This document shows positions 49,427 through 62,070 of a DNA stretch of 64,000 bases, piece after piece. The notes under the pieces were generated by a model, which made no database searches, was not told the origin of the DNA, and worked only from the letters and a program-made list of their open reading frames with translations. How positions within the stretch are numbered: the stretch's first letter is position 1; every line of letters starts with the position of its first letter. Both the position numbers and the translations under genes were made by a program. Origin of the DNA: Chionis minor (Eukaryota > Chordata > Aves > Charadriiformes > Chionididae); NCBI GenBank assembly GCA_013398295.1, contig VZSF01003944.1, positions 484,802 to 548,801 on the forward strand. The letters run 5' to 3'.

Positions 49427-51411
49427 GGTACATTAGCAATTCTCTAAGCTCATTTGCCAGGATGACATGTTTTGGTGGATGGAAGACACACCAGGGTCCC
49501 GTTTTGTAAAATGCATTGTTCAGCTCAACAGTGCAGTGCCCAGACTTCCAACATCTAGGGCCCACTGCCTCACCAGACTTTTCAGCTCCAAGACAGGCTT
49601 TTTGTTTCCCAATAAAGTGCATGCAAGGAAAGGAAAGTCCAGATGCTGAAGCAGACCCAGAGAGTGTGCCAACCACGTATCAGTGAGGATGACTGCCTAC
49701 CAGGGGCTGAGCTCATGCCTGCTCCTGTTTAGTTCAACAGGCAACACCTCCAACACCACTTGGGCATACAGCTGAGCAGCTCTCTTCCAGACTTCCATGC
49801 ATGTCAATGCTGTTCTGAAACTACGTATTTATCACCCACCTCTCCTGGTATCAACTAACCATTAAATGTCCCAGATGCCCATGTTCTGGCAGGAGAAACC
49901 TGCGATCTACTGTCCCAACAGCTGAACTGCATTAGTATAAGTGCTTAGTTTGAAAGAAATTAATCTTTAATTTAGGTGAAGGAATTCGAGACTGCACCAG
50001 GATTTATTTTTAATGTATCATTTTAATGTCTTTTATCCCCTTTCTTCCACCTCTAATGATGATACAAACAGTAAATATCTTCAAAAGTTGGACTTTTAGA
50101 AGGATAGAAGGGTAAGTTTTAAAAGGTAAATCTGTTTGCCCATCTTGACTTCTTTTCCTTCACTGAGCATATTCTTAGATCACTTCAGGTGGTCCACATC
50201 AGTGGGTTTATGCTAGGTATTACTGAATTTTCTATTTGCAAAGCCAGAGCAATTCTTCAGCCTGTAATAACCAGCCTTTTGTGTAGAAAGCAGCCAGGAG
50301 CCATTTTGGTGGGTGAAAGAAATGAACTGCTTTTGTAACTAAGAAGGGGGGAAAAACAAAAAAAAGGCATGACCTCTGCATTCTGATTTTCCTAAACCTG
50401 AAAGGCTGCCTGCTGATTCCAGGTAGCAGCCAGATCTCACAGCCTGGACAAATATGTTCTCTTTCAAGTGTTTGTCTCAGAAAGGACAGAATGCTCCAAC
50501 TTTTTAACATATATATGTGTGTATATATAACCCCCTGATAGAGGAGAACTGTCAGCTATAATTTTTTAGAAACCAGTACTTCATATATGACAGAATGTTG
50601 GGCACCTTGTCTCTTTCAGACAAGACAGAGCAGTTAACCTACTATTTGCAGAACAGTCTTTACCTCTGCACTCTCTTTGCAGGCCCTCTGATATTGCAGA
50701 TCTTGGTATAGTCATCTAAAACACACAGCTACAACCACGCATTATATCCCTGACATGTTTCCTGGCTGCTGAATTCTGGTTTGCCTCATGAATTGCAATC
50801 AGTATTCAAGGATTCGCTACAGAGAATACAGAACTCCTTGGGCTTTGTATTGATGGCACAAATGCTTCCCTTTCACAGGGACTTTGCCATCTTTCATAGC
50901 CTCCGATTTCTCCCGAAGAAAGAGAGGCACATACTAGTATAATTCAGCTCCTTGGTTCCGTTCCCATCACTGTTCACACTGGGAGCCTTTCCTCACCTGG
51001 AGCCACACTGGGAAACGTCTCTACCCACCAGCCCCAGTAACAGCTCGACTACTTTGGAGAAGCATCAGAATATATCCTCTCCTTCTCTTTGTAGTGTTTC
51101 TTCTCAACCTTTCCTTTGGGAGCTACCCTGGGTCTGGCTGTGGTGGAGTTCACAGCAGGCCATATGGTGATGTGCTCCACAGCCATGGCTTAAGGCACTG
51201 CATTGAGGTCGCAATCTCCCCAGGAGGTATGGATTTGCATCCCACTCCTGAAAGGCATCTCTCTCTTGAACCCTTTTCCCAAGGATTCAGGGTGCCAGGC
51301 TGTTGGATCCACACTGTACTGGTGACAGATCACCTTAAAGTCATACGGGTATGGGAGCTAGAGTGCTGTACTGCACATGCTAGGATTTCAATATGAACTG
51401 GAGTCAGGGGG
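49427..51411. other. Unique DNA, small TA/TG repeat
   Basis: No gene recognised. A short (TA)/(TG) alternating tract lies at 50508-50529. 50940-51400 is GC-richer, with short plus frames lacking motifs. No 5' LTR or gag-like sequence of the downstream retroviral element was found here. Confidence 0.4.
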
Positions 51412-53310
51412 GACTGTGTGGGGCAACACAGCGGAGGAAGTGTTTGAGAAAGCAAAAAGAATAATCCAGATCTTTCTGAAAATTATTTTTGTCATAAAAT
51501 AAAATAAATCAAGGTCAAAGGACCTGCACAAGAGATCTGGTTGTTGGAAATAAAATGGTAAGGTGGACGTTGTCCTATGGATGTGAACCATAAGACATCA
51601 ACTATGTATAAGATATCACCAGCTTACATCAAAGACACATAACCTTCTCCATGCTGAAGGTTTCTGGAGAATGTATCTTCTGGGTTACAGTCAGCTTGTG
51701 AGCCTTCTCGGTCAAGCAACCCCAAAGAACTATTTTGAGCAGCATGAAACTGTTGAACACATTAAACAGAAGATAGCTCCTGAAGTAGCCCTTGGGCACA
51801 GACCAGCTTTGAGACAAGTGGTCTACACTGCAGCCATGGAATAGGGTCTCCCCTGGAGCCTCTGACAAAAAACACCACAAGAAACATGAAGTCGACCTCT
51901 ATGGCTTTGAAGCAGGGAGTATTTAGGAACTGAGGCCCACTACACCCCAGATGAAAAATAAAAGTGATACTAGCAGCATATGAGGGGATTCAAGCTGCTT
52001 TAGAAGTTGTTGAAGCACAGGTCTTCTTGGCATCTTGACTGCTGTGTTGTACTGAATATTCGAAGGGAAGGTTCCTTCATGTGACCAATGCTACGTGGCA
52101 TACATGGGTAGCATTGATCATACAAGGGCCTCAAATGGGGAATCCCAACCACACAGGAATCCTAGAAGAGATCATGGACTGGATAGAAGGCAAAGACTTT
52201 GAGGCATCGCTGAAGAAGTTGACTCATGCCAAAGAGGCATCACCATACAACAAATTATCTGAAGGTGAAAGACATTGTGCTCTCTTCACCAGCAGTTCCT
52301 GTCATGTTATAGGAAACAATTGGAAGTCAAAAGCTGCTGTTTGGAGTCCACATGACAAGTCATCAAAGCTGCCAAAGGAGAATGTAAGTCAAGTCAGTTT
52401 GCAGAATTGAAAGCCATCCAGCTGGACTTAAAGAAAAGTGGCTAGTACTCTACCTTGGGGGGGGTGGCAATGTAAACAGACCAGCTGGCAGCACAGAGGT
52501 GCTCATGATCAAGGTGTGAACCTGACCTTTGAGGCCATCACACAGGTCACCCATGAAAGCAAAACTCATGCCGTGATCAACTGAGGCATGTGAGTAAAAT
52601 CTCTCTGGAACAGAGGGTTGTGTCCGAGTTATCAATATGGTGAGGCATGGCAGGCTGACTACACTGTGTCACTGCCACAAACCCACTAAAGTAAGCACTA
52701 TATGCGCACCGTGGTGGACACAATTACCAGTCGGCTGGAAACATACCGTATAAACATGCCACTGCCCAAAACACCACCTTGGGTCTTAAAAAGCAGGTTC
52801 TGTGGCAACACAGTACCCAGAAAAAAATTGAGTCAAATATCAGGAGTCATTACCAAAATAACCTCATAGACTCCTGGGCTGAGAAACACAGCATTGATTG
52901 GGTGTATCACATCCCCTACCACCCACAAGCCTCCAGAAAGGTTGGATGGCATAATGGGCTGTTGAAGACTATGCTGGGAGTACTGGGCACCAGTAAATAA
53001 GAGTACTTGGATGTAAATTTAGCAGAAGCTGCTTTGCTGGTTAACAACAGAGGATCTGGTAACCATCCTGGTCCTGCCTAAATAAAATCCCTACATAGTG
53101 TAGGAGGAGATAAGGTCCCCACAGAACACGTAGGGAAATCTCTGGGAAAGGTGGCATGGGTTGATCCTTCCTTAGGAAAAGGCAAACCCATTCATGGAAT
53201 TGTCTTTGTTCAAGGACCTGTGTGCACTTGATGGGTAATGAGGAAGGATGGAAAAATCCAGTGTGCACCTCAAGGAGATTTAATCATGGGGGGAAATAAT
53301 GCATGATTTG
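51412..53310 (+). pseudogene. pol: Decayed ERVL-like pol remnant (RT end, RNase H, integrase)
   Basis: Broken remains of an endogenous retrovirus-like pol gene in plus orientation. The end of the reverse transcriptase is recognisable from 51412 to about 51600. The RNase H region (frame 52081-52410) keeps the ALFT..SCHVIGNN context, but the first catalytic Asp position reads Ser (codon at 52291). An internal part of RNase H is missing near 52410-52480. The zinc-binding end of integrase lies at about 52500-52600 and the core up to 53000, with WVYHIPYHPQASRK. Two expected catalytic acids are replaced: Asn where Asp is usual (codon 52836) and Gly where Glu is usual (codon 52944). A diverged integrase C-terminal part runs to about 53310. 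Multiple stops and frameshifts are present. gag, protease and most of RT are absent upstream. This is an inactive fossil. Confidence 0.85.
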
Positions 53311-53838
53311 AACTGTATAGGGAGCCCTATAGCAGAAACCACTTGAACAGACGGAGAAAGAACCTCACAAGAAACTGGACAAGTGCAGGAACGACCCAAG
53401 TCATGCTGGCCTTAGCACCCAACTATCCAACACATTGTCTCTCTTGTCCTGAGTGACCACCTTGACAGATGGGGCCCAAGTCACCAACTGATTTTATGGA
53501 CATTTGAGGGGAAAGGGATGCGATTTGAGGGAATAATATCTGTATATAAGTCAAGGGACAGGCGATAGCAGTTAATATGGATGTATAAACTTGACTGCTG
53601 GATGTAAAGATGGTTTAACTATATGGTATAAGTTGTTAGTGCTTTTACGAGGGAACTTTGGGAATGAGAAAGAGAGAATAGAAGGGAAGAAGAAAGATAC
53701 GGGATAGAAGGATGAAATACTGTAATGGGTTGTGGGTTAAGTAGGTATAGAAATGAAGCAATATATGAATGGGATGCTCAGGATACTTGGGCATATCAGA
53801 TAATGTGGAACATAAGTATGATGAGAATGGTATGGAAT
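53311..53838 (+). other. Retroviral internal 3' region without env
   Basis: Sequence between the end of integrase and the polypurine tract. It is A/G-rich with no open frame resembling an envelope gene, which is the normal state for ERVL-type elements. Confidence 0.6.
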
Positions 53839-53851
53839 AACGGGTGGAGAT
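53839..53851 (+). promoter_or_regulatory. Polypurine tract next to 3' LTR
   Basis: The purine-rich AACGGGTGGAGAT directly precedes the LTR, the position used to prime plus-strand DNA in retroviral replication. It is slightly decayed. Confidence 0.6.
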
Positions 53852-54443
53852 TGCACTGTGTCTGGCTAGGAGGGACTTAACTTTCTTCATAGCAGCTAGT
53901 ATGGTGCTGTGCTCGGGATTTGTGATTAAAACACCACTGATAATACACCTGTGTTTTGGCTATTGCTGAAACAGTGCTCATACAGTGTCAAGGCTTTCTC
54001 TCTTGTTCCCCTCCTCCAAAGTGAGTAGCCTGGGAGCGGGCAAGAGGCTGGCAGAGGACATGGCAAGGACAGCTCACATGAATTGACCAAAGGGATATTC
54101 CATACTACGTGGCATCATTCTTGCCAATAAAAGCTCAAGAAATGGAGGAGGAAAGGGGTTATTTGTGGTTATGGTATTTGTCTTCCCAAGCAAATCATTA
54201 CGTCTGCTGAGGACCCACTTTACTGGAAGTGGCTGGACATCTGCCTGACTATGGGAAGCAGTGAATGAATTCCTCTTTTTGCTTTGCTTGTGCATACAGC
54301 TTTGTCTTTCCCTGTTAAACTGGCATTATCTTGATCCATGAGTCTTCTCAACTTCCTTTTGTTTTCCCCCCATCCTGTAGAATATGGGATTAAGAGAGAA
54401 TTTGGGTGGGTGTTTGGCTACTGGCCAGGGTCAACCCACCACA
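53852..54443 (+). mobile_element. 3' LTR of the pol-bearing element
   Basis: Starts TGCACTGTGTCTGG right after the polypurine tract and ends ...CAACCCACCACA at 54443 (592 bp). It matches the reverse complement of the solo LTR at 33094-34191 block by block: TTAACTTTCTTCATAGCAGC, CCAAAGGGATATTCCATAC, GTCTTCCCAAGCAAAT, TTAAACTGGCATTATCTTGA. The TATA position reads CCAATAAAAG (54125-54134). TTAAAC near 54315 is the decayed polyadenylation-type signal. No matching 5' LTR is present in the window, so the element is 5' truncated and target-site duplications cannot be tested. Confidence 0.82.
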
Positions 54444-56711
54444 GGAACAGTAGTACAAATAGTCTAGTCTGGCCCTTTATGACTGAAGTAAATTCACACT
54501 CAGAAGAGATGCTGCAGCCATATTATTAAAGCAACAAGAATCCTTACTTCTTGAACGAATTGGCCAGATAAGCCAGTTCTCTCCTTTCAAGATTTTAACC
54601 CAAGAAAGGCACAGTAGTTGTCCCATGATGTCAATATCAAACAGCTACCCCAGGTTAGTAACCATAAGGTACATAAAAGGTACTCAAAATACAAAAGTCT
54701 CATGGGAGTGTTTCATTCGAAAGAGGACAATAAGAATACAACACAGAATGGAGTTCAACGTACTGTCAGAGGCACAAAATGCATGTAGGAGGCCAAATTT
54801 ACGGAATTCTTTACAGATTGCACATTAGAGGCTCAGAATGTATTGCCCATGAGAAAAGATTACCATTTGACCACAGTAAAAACCAACACTGTAAATGGCA
54901 CAGTAAATGTTGTCATTGGTTATAAAAAGGGATCTTAAAAAAAAAAAACCTCTAAATGAGAAAAATAAAAACCAGATGAAATTCTAAGAAGTTGCCTGTA
55001 GAAGCATATCAGATGGGTCAAAAATAATTGTTAAAGAACTAAAAAAAAAAATCCAAAATACTAACTTTTCTAAACAACAACTAACTAATAATTTCTACTT
55101 TAAAAGCTGAGCAGTCAAAAATTGTGGCTGGTCAGTTTTTACAGTGGAAGGAGGTTACCCTACAGCGAGTAAGTTTCAGGGCTAGAGCCAGGTCTGTTCA
55201 CCATATATTCATAAATGAACTGTAAAAGTCTGTTTGTTACTATTAATGTAATGAATCTTTTCTGGTGAGGTGGCAAATTTTCAGCTGGTAGAAAAATATA
55301 CAGGAAAAACCCAAAACTGACCTCAGAGACTTGCAGAAAGCTCTCATGATACTGAGTGATGGGTTAATAAATGACAGAAGAGATTCAATGTCAATAAATG
55401 CAAAGTAATGCACATGGCAAAATAACAATCCTAACTATACATATGCAATGATGGGCTCTACATTAACAATTCATGAAAGACGTCTCAGAATAACTCTGGA
55501 TAATTTCCTGAAATGTCAGCTCAATGTTCTGCAGTCAGAAAGGCAAAAAGATGGTTAGGAATAGGAGAAAGGGAATGAAAACAGGCACAAAACGTCACTA
55601 CAGCATAACACAAAACCACCATTCACCCACAGCTTTCCTGACCACTCCATCCCAAAATAAATGAGGTAGACCCAGGAGAGGCACAGAGCTGCTGGGTGGC
55701 ACAGACACTAGAGACCATCAGCCACAGGAGAACAGGTCTCTGCTTGATGCCTGGGCCATCCCAGCTGAGCTTCTCCTTCCTGCCTCTTGTGACAAAGAAA
55801 TCCATCTGCTATGTTCAAATCAAGGGCAAAATACTTAAAACTTTAAACTGCAAAGCCACTGCTCATTTTTTAGTGCCCTCAGGAGTTGTGTTGTAAAAGA
55901 TAAATCATCCACCAGAAATTTAAGTAATCAAGAGTCACTTTCAGTCGGTGAACTTGCTATTTTCATTTTGTTCTTCATAATCTTTTATCTTGAGACTGAA
56001 GAAAAAAGAGACAAAGATAAGTCGTAATATGAATTGCAAGTTAATGGGAGAGGGGGACAAGACAGGAATAACATTTGTATGATGTATATTTCAGAAACTG
56101 TAAGGCCTTTTCTAGTTTTAACTTATGTAGTGTCTAAACTGTATCCTGTCATCCTTGAAGTAGTTCTGAAGTTATTTGCAAGCTAGGAGTTAATCTCATA
56201 CCCTTACTCTGGCCTCCTTCTACTGCAGATAGTTGCAAAATATTAGTGACTGACTGATAGAAAATATTTATAACAACATAATTATAACCTGAAGTTGTTC
56301 TTTGCTAAATAAATATGACGGTAGAATGCAAACAGGAAAGCAGACCTTGAAAAAGATCTTGGACAAAGAATAAGTACCTGGATAGTCCATAAAAATTATA
56401 AGACATACAACTACATGAGACAGACCACTTAGGAAAATATGTGTTGCTGAGGTCTGAAAATCCTGTTACTGGAGATCACAGTGTTGGTAGGAATGGCCAA
56501 TGTACATACAGAGGACCACAGAACTGCCTCCGTCAGCATTTCAGGAAAGTAAAGCCAGAGGCAGAGAGGAAAAGGACTAATATTGCCTCCTCTTTAAATG
56601 ACAACAGTTTATCTATCCTGTTCACAAATGCATTTCTTTTCCACTTTTTTTCTCCCTTCTTGTCACACTTGAATGCCAGCTATTTTGATACTGAAAATAA
56701 GAAGACTGTAT
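54444..56711. other. Unique A-rich DNA without a recognised gene
   Basis: AT-rich, with A runs near 54938 and 55042. Only short open frames; no repeat family recognised. Confidence 0.4.
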
Positions 56712-57152
56712 CAGAAATAATGTGGCCAGCAGGACTAGGGAAATGATCACCCCCCTGTAGTGAGGCCACACCTCGAATACTGTGTTCAGTTTTGGGCCGC
56801 TCACTACAAGAAAGACATTGAGGTGCTGGAGCATGTCCAAAGAGGGGCAACAAAGCTGGTGAGGGGTGTAGAGCACAAGTCTTACGAGGAGCAGCTGAGG
56901 GAACTGGTTTTGTTCAGCTTGGAGAAAAGGAGGCTGAGGGGAGACCTTATCGCTCTCTGAAACTACCTGAAAGGAAGTTGCGGCGAGGTGAGGGTCGGTC
57001 TCTTCTCCCAAACAAGTGATAGGATGAGAGGATGAGAGCCTAAAGTTGCACTAGGACATGGTTTAATGGTGGACTTGGCAGTGCTAGGTTAACGGTTGGT
57101 CTTGACAATCTTAAAAGTCCTTTCCAACCTAAACAATTCTGTGATTCTGTGA
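56712..57152 (+). mobile_element. CR1 LINE fragment with internal deletion
   Basis: Plus-oriented CR1 beginning in the RT C-terminal region (frame 56760-56960: [20 protein letters not shown], then [15 protein letters not shown]). It jumps at about 57035-57045 from the coding block to the 3' non-coding tail, so roughly the last coding segment (the HWNRLP-type block) is deleted. It ends with ATTCTGTGATTCTGTGA at 57136-57152. Not functional. Confidence 0.93.
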
Positions 57153-59778
57153 GTAAAAACATTTTTAATTTCTGTGTAACTGTCACCTCAGTTTCTATAA
57201 ATTAATCTTTGTGCATTTGAACAGTCTTTGTGTGCTTACTATCCAGGTAGCCTGGTACTGTTGCACAATTTCTGTGTTAACTAGTCCACAGGTTTGCCTA
57301 ACCCTTCAAGAAAAAAAAAAAACAAAACAATTTGCCTTCTGGAGACTGAGCAAACAACCTACCTTTGAATATGAGAACATTAACACTGTATTTTTATTTC
57401 CACATGACATTTAAGACTGTAATCCATGCTGTGTGGTGTCTGGGGGATCCTCCCTTCCCAGTGACTCATTTTACTTCCTGCTTGGCCTCTGAATCTAATT
57501 GACTCTTCTAGCTAATTTCATTTGGATTGCCATTATGATTATGACATTTAACAGGATTCCTTTTATGTTTAATACATCTAAATAGTAAATTAAAATAAGA
57601 GCTATCCACTACTGACATTTGCAGAATATAGGCATTTGCAGTTACGTTTTCCATGCACTATGAATTCAGATGGTTGGGGAAGAGTTTTTGGCAGAGAGAA
57701 AGTAGTTTTATTTCTTTGGTTCATTTCTTATTTACTTTCTCTCTGAAAAGAACTTAGAGGCAGGGCATGAGTCTAAAGCTGATATGACCCACATACAATT
57801 TGTTGATCTCATTACTCACTGAATTAAGTGATTGAATCTATTTGATTGCAATTACAGACTCTCCCTCTCTTATTAATCAGGGCAATAAGACCCTGATTTT
57901 CAAAGGTACGGGGGTGACTAACTTTTTCTGAAATCAGTGGCAAGAGTATTCTCCTACGTAATTTATTTGAACAACTTTAAGTCGTTGTTTTGTTTTCACA
58001 CAGTTCACATATAACCCAACAGACTCAGGGTTAGCAATGGCTTACTGACTCTGCACAGTTCAAGAATCCGAAGATTTATGCATGTGTATAAATGAGAGGC
58101 TGAAACAGAGAGAGAGAATAACTACGGAAAACATACGACCTAAAATTGCTTCCTCTCAGGAATAACATTTTGACTGCTAGATAAATTACACTGTGTTTGC
58201 ACTTTTGCGGAGCAATCATGACATCCAGTGGGCATCCCCCTTACTGCAGAGTACAAGTACCTTGACTTCATGACAGCCGGACAGGTGATGGATGGGTCAT
58301 GAGTGGACAATAACAACAAAATCTTCAGGAAAAGAACACTTTCATTTCTTTTTGTCTTTTTTCTTTTAAACTTTTTCTGAGTATTCCTCGGATACATTTC
58401 TAATTATTAGTCTTGCCGACTGCATTAGGTGTTAAACAGTATTTCAAGGTCCTAGGATCACAGCATAGAAAGCTGCCTGGCATGCTGAGACCTACAGACC
58501 AGTAGTTTTGCCACAAGCTCAGAGTAAAGGGTAGTTCGTGCTGCCCAGAAACTCATTCCTGCACTCACAAAGCTGTCACAAGTAGCCCGTGATATTCTAG
58601 TCTGCTGTGAATTGTCTGTAAAAGCTGCTGACTTCGTACTGAATATTTCTCGTCTCACTAAACTACTTCAGTGAGGCACCAGTATTGGTGCAGGGGCAAG
58701 AAAAAGAGGATTTTGCCTCCTGCTTGGGACAGAGGGTCACCATCTCTGTGGGAGCAAAGATTTGGAGCACCATGCAATATAATGAAGAATCCATCATATC
58801 TTGTGGCTGGCATTGCTATAGCAGAGGGATAAATTAAACTGAGTGTGGGTGAGCTGATGACTTTAAATGCCTTTAAACATTAATTTTTCTTCTTCTGTAA
58901 TTTACAGCACCATTTAATATGTGAACACATTTGCCCATCTGTAGCTGCTGCCACATCCATCAGTTCCTTTTCTTTTCCTGTCCAAAAATTCACGGTTGCT
59001 ATGCCTGTGTTATTGTCACCTGTTCAGTAGCACATGGCTGTCTGCAGTCTGCTGGTCATTCTGTGACAGATTCTTCCTCTGACAGAAAAAACGTCCACCT
59101 CAGTCCTCATTTTTTACATTATCATTTCGATTAGAGTCAAGCCTGGAGCAAAGCACCAGATTCAGCTTGAGCCCCCTGCACTCCCAAAATGACCCTTTGA
59201 AGTAATTAAGGCTATGCTGGGTTAAGTTATCACTTACATAGTCATCATCTGGTTTCAGCTTTAATGCTGAAGGCAAAGGGACTGGACACACCTCTCAGAT
59301 ACAGCTCAAAAGAAATTCCCAAGATCAATCCACTTGACTACTCGGGGTGGATTTAACTTATTTTTCTGCCATCTGGCAGATGTCCAGCTTGACTGCACTC
59401 TGCTGATTCCCATTCAGGTTATCTTCACAACCAGTCTTAGGCACCTCATGAAAAATCTTATAGTTTAAATCCTAAAGAAACTGCTGGATCGACCAGGAAC
59501 ATGTTGGTAGGAATTACTGAGCATTGGCTGCAGATAACCCCTGCGTATGAACCTGAGTACCAGATGCTGCTTAATTAGGAGGACGGGCAAGTCTTAAAGG
59601 GGAGAGGCAAGTCTTAAATGAGAGAGACTTAGCGGATGCAGAATGTTTGAAGCCCATTCGTGTCTCCTGAGCTGCTCCATTTCACCGTTTCACCTGGCCA
59701 GCAGTGGAAACCCAAAGGCCACACAAGCAGCCACCAAGACGCCTTGCATATATATGCCACCATCACATCACAGCGCAG

Positions 59779-59794
59779 ACACACACACACACAC
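59779..59794. repeat. (AC)8 microsatellite
   Basis: Eight AC units in a row, followed by further imperfect CA-rich sequence to about 59810. Confidence 0.95.
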
Positions 59795-61880
59795 TTGCTC
59801 ACACCCACACTGCATGCGTAAGGAGAATGATAGTGCTAACAAAAACGTAAAATCAGGGTTGTCATTTCATTAGTAACCAAGCAGCAGTGGCAAGAGACAC
59901 CATCCCTCCTCTCCATTCACACCGGAATAAATGACCATGCACCTTCCAGTGCACAGCATTACTCTAAAGCCTTTAGAAGAAAATGAGAGTAACCTTTTCT
60001 TCAGCCTGCCAAGGGACTATGTAACCTTGTAATTATCCGGCTTTAGATAGAGGCGATACATTGTAATTGTGTACAAAAGAGGTCACAGGTTTATGCATCC
60101 TCTGACAGACTGTGGGAAGAGAACTATGGCGAAACCTCTCCAGCAGACCTTTATAATTTATTTTCCCCAAGTGCATTAAATTTTAATGTCATCTTTCTGA
60201 CCCATATGTTAGCATATTTATGAACATGTGATTAACCGGTACCACAGCAGAAAGCCCAAAGTGTCAAAAATTGTTTAGCTTTAATTGATTTTGGCTCTCT
60301 TTCCTAAAAAAATCAATATTGCACAAAAAAAAAAAAACCCAGATTAAAGAGTTAAGAAGGAAGTTAAACTTAGATGAACTCAAATCAGTGACTGACATTC
60401 AATAAAACCAGACCATGGTTAACAAACTGTCAGCTTCCCTATCAGTAAAGCAAAGCTGCTATTTTTGATTTACAGATCCAGCTATGGAGCAAGATGTGTA
60501 CAACAAGCATGAAGCAAAAAAAAAAGGTGTCTTCCCTGCCCCTCAGAGGAGACACCAGACTAACACAACAGAGGGACCACACTTGTCATGCAGAGAGTGG
60601 GATCATCCCAGCCAAAATACCCACTGTGTTAGCACCCACCGAGTTTTGGTAAATACCCGGCACATGGGAGTGTTAGAGGGGAGCTGGAGACACATACTGT
60701 GGTGGCCTGGGATGACTCATGGGAAGCTGATGTCTCTTGCAGGCTCACCGTTTTCAGAGTAAGTTTCTGTTGGCGTACCAAGGAGTAATGCACAGTAAGC
60801 TCGCAATATAATCTCCATCTGCACCAGAGGTGAAGCAGGCTTTGGTGATTCCCTCACAGTCCACAATGAAGACTTGTATTTCTTATTCCCCAGGAAATAA
60901 ATATGTCCTTCCTTTGCTAAGCGTGTCACTTGTAACTGCTCAGTGAAAACACATCTTCAGGATACCTGCTGAAATGGCCCTGCCTGAGACTATATCCCAG
61001 GAACAACCTCATCCTAACCTATAGGGGAGAGGAGAGAAGACTCTCAGTCTTCCTACTGAAGACAATCATAACTACAGATAGATACACAGGGCCACACAAT
61101 AGAGCAAGGGGAACACAGCGGTTAAAACTCTTACTAATTGTGAGTTTGTATGAAGCAACCACTGCTTAAAATAACCAAGCAGGCATCAGAAGAGGTTCTC
61201 CCAGTGCTTAACTATACTTATATGAAAGGACTTTATTTAGAGAACCTCCTTATCTACGTACTGGACAATTTTTAACAAAAATCACATCATTTCAGGACAG
61301 AGCTGTAACCACTGACAAAGCAGAGTGATCCAGAGGCATTGTGACTCCAAGTTTTAAGGAGGTGTCTAGTTGAGAATAGTAGACACCCTTAAAAATTAAA
61401 TCTACATTCTTTTCCCTTACCTCAGCCAGAAAAAACATGTCCCATGCAGGCACAGACCAGAATCCAGACCACAAACACTTGTGTAGGGACAGAGTTTCAA
61501 AAAAAAATCCCTCCCTGCTCTTGGTGCAAGTCCCACACATTGGAAACTAAGGTGCTACTACCCTTCTCCAGTCCTACTTTAAACCTTCTCATGCCACCTG
61601 TGCAATTGATGTATGTCCTGAAAAGAGGTTCTAGAAAGGACTTTGTTCAGCCACTTGTACTGGCTAACTAAGGCCTAAGGAGATCTCTTGTTTAAGTTAA
61701 CAGTGTGTTAGTAAGAGTTAAAACAACTTTTGAATGTTGATTCTTTTGCTTTTTCTAAAACTCAGAGACTGAGATGCTGACACTTCAGTATTTGTCATCA
61801 CCTTAAGTTGGGATGAAAATCTGGAGTTCAAGCTTTACCTCTGACAGAAATGTATTCCCTGTGTTAACTGGGGGAGAACA

Positions 61881-61914
61881 TCCTCCCTCCATCAGCCTCC
61901 TCCCTCCATCAGCC
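61881..61914. repeat. 17-bp tandem repeat, two units
   Basis: The unit TCCTCCCTCCATCAGCC occurs twice head to tail (61881-61897, 61898-61914), followed by a partial TCCTCC. Pyrimidine-rich minisatellite-like DNA. Confidence 0.95.
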
Positions 61915-62070
61915 TCCTCCCCAGCCCTGCCCCAGTCACCTCTTCCCAGGCAGGAGACACCAAGGGCCAGGCACTGCTCACTGCTCTCCACTTGCTGCCC
62001 TGCAACTCCCATGAGCACAGAAAGAATACATCTCCTTTAAAGAATTTTTTCTTTTAATTTCTCTTTGTAG

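Larger units (their letters stand above)
57153..62070. other. Unique DNA, candidate conserved patches, no gene
   Basis: No long open frame or transposon. 57430-57700 and 60150-60310 are non-repetitive AT-rich stretches with many TAAT/ATTA cores, of the type often conserved near developmental genes; this is only an impression. Small repeats are a 20-bp-period doublet of GGCAAGTCTTAAA (59586-59618), (AC)8 at 59779-59794 and a 17-bp tandem repeat at 61881-61914. Confidence 0.35.

Noticed and set aside
49427..51411. A 5' LTR or gag region for the element at 51412-54443
   Set aside because: No sequence matching the LTR family or a gag-like frame was found; the element is 5' truncated.
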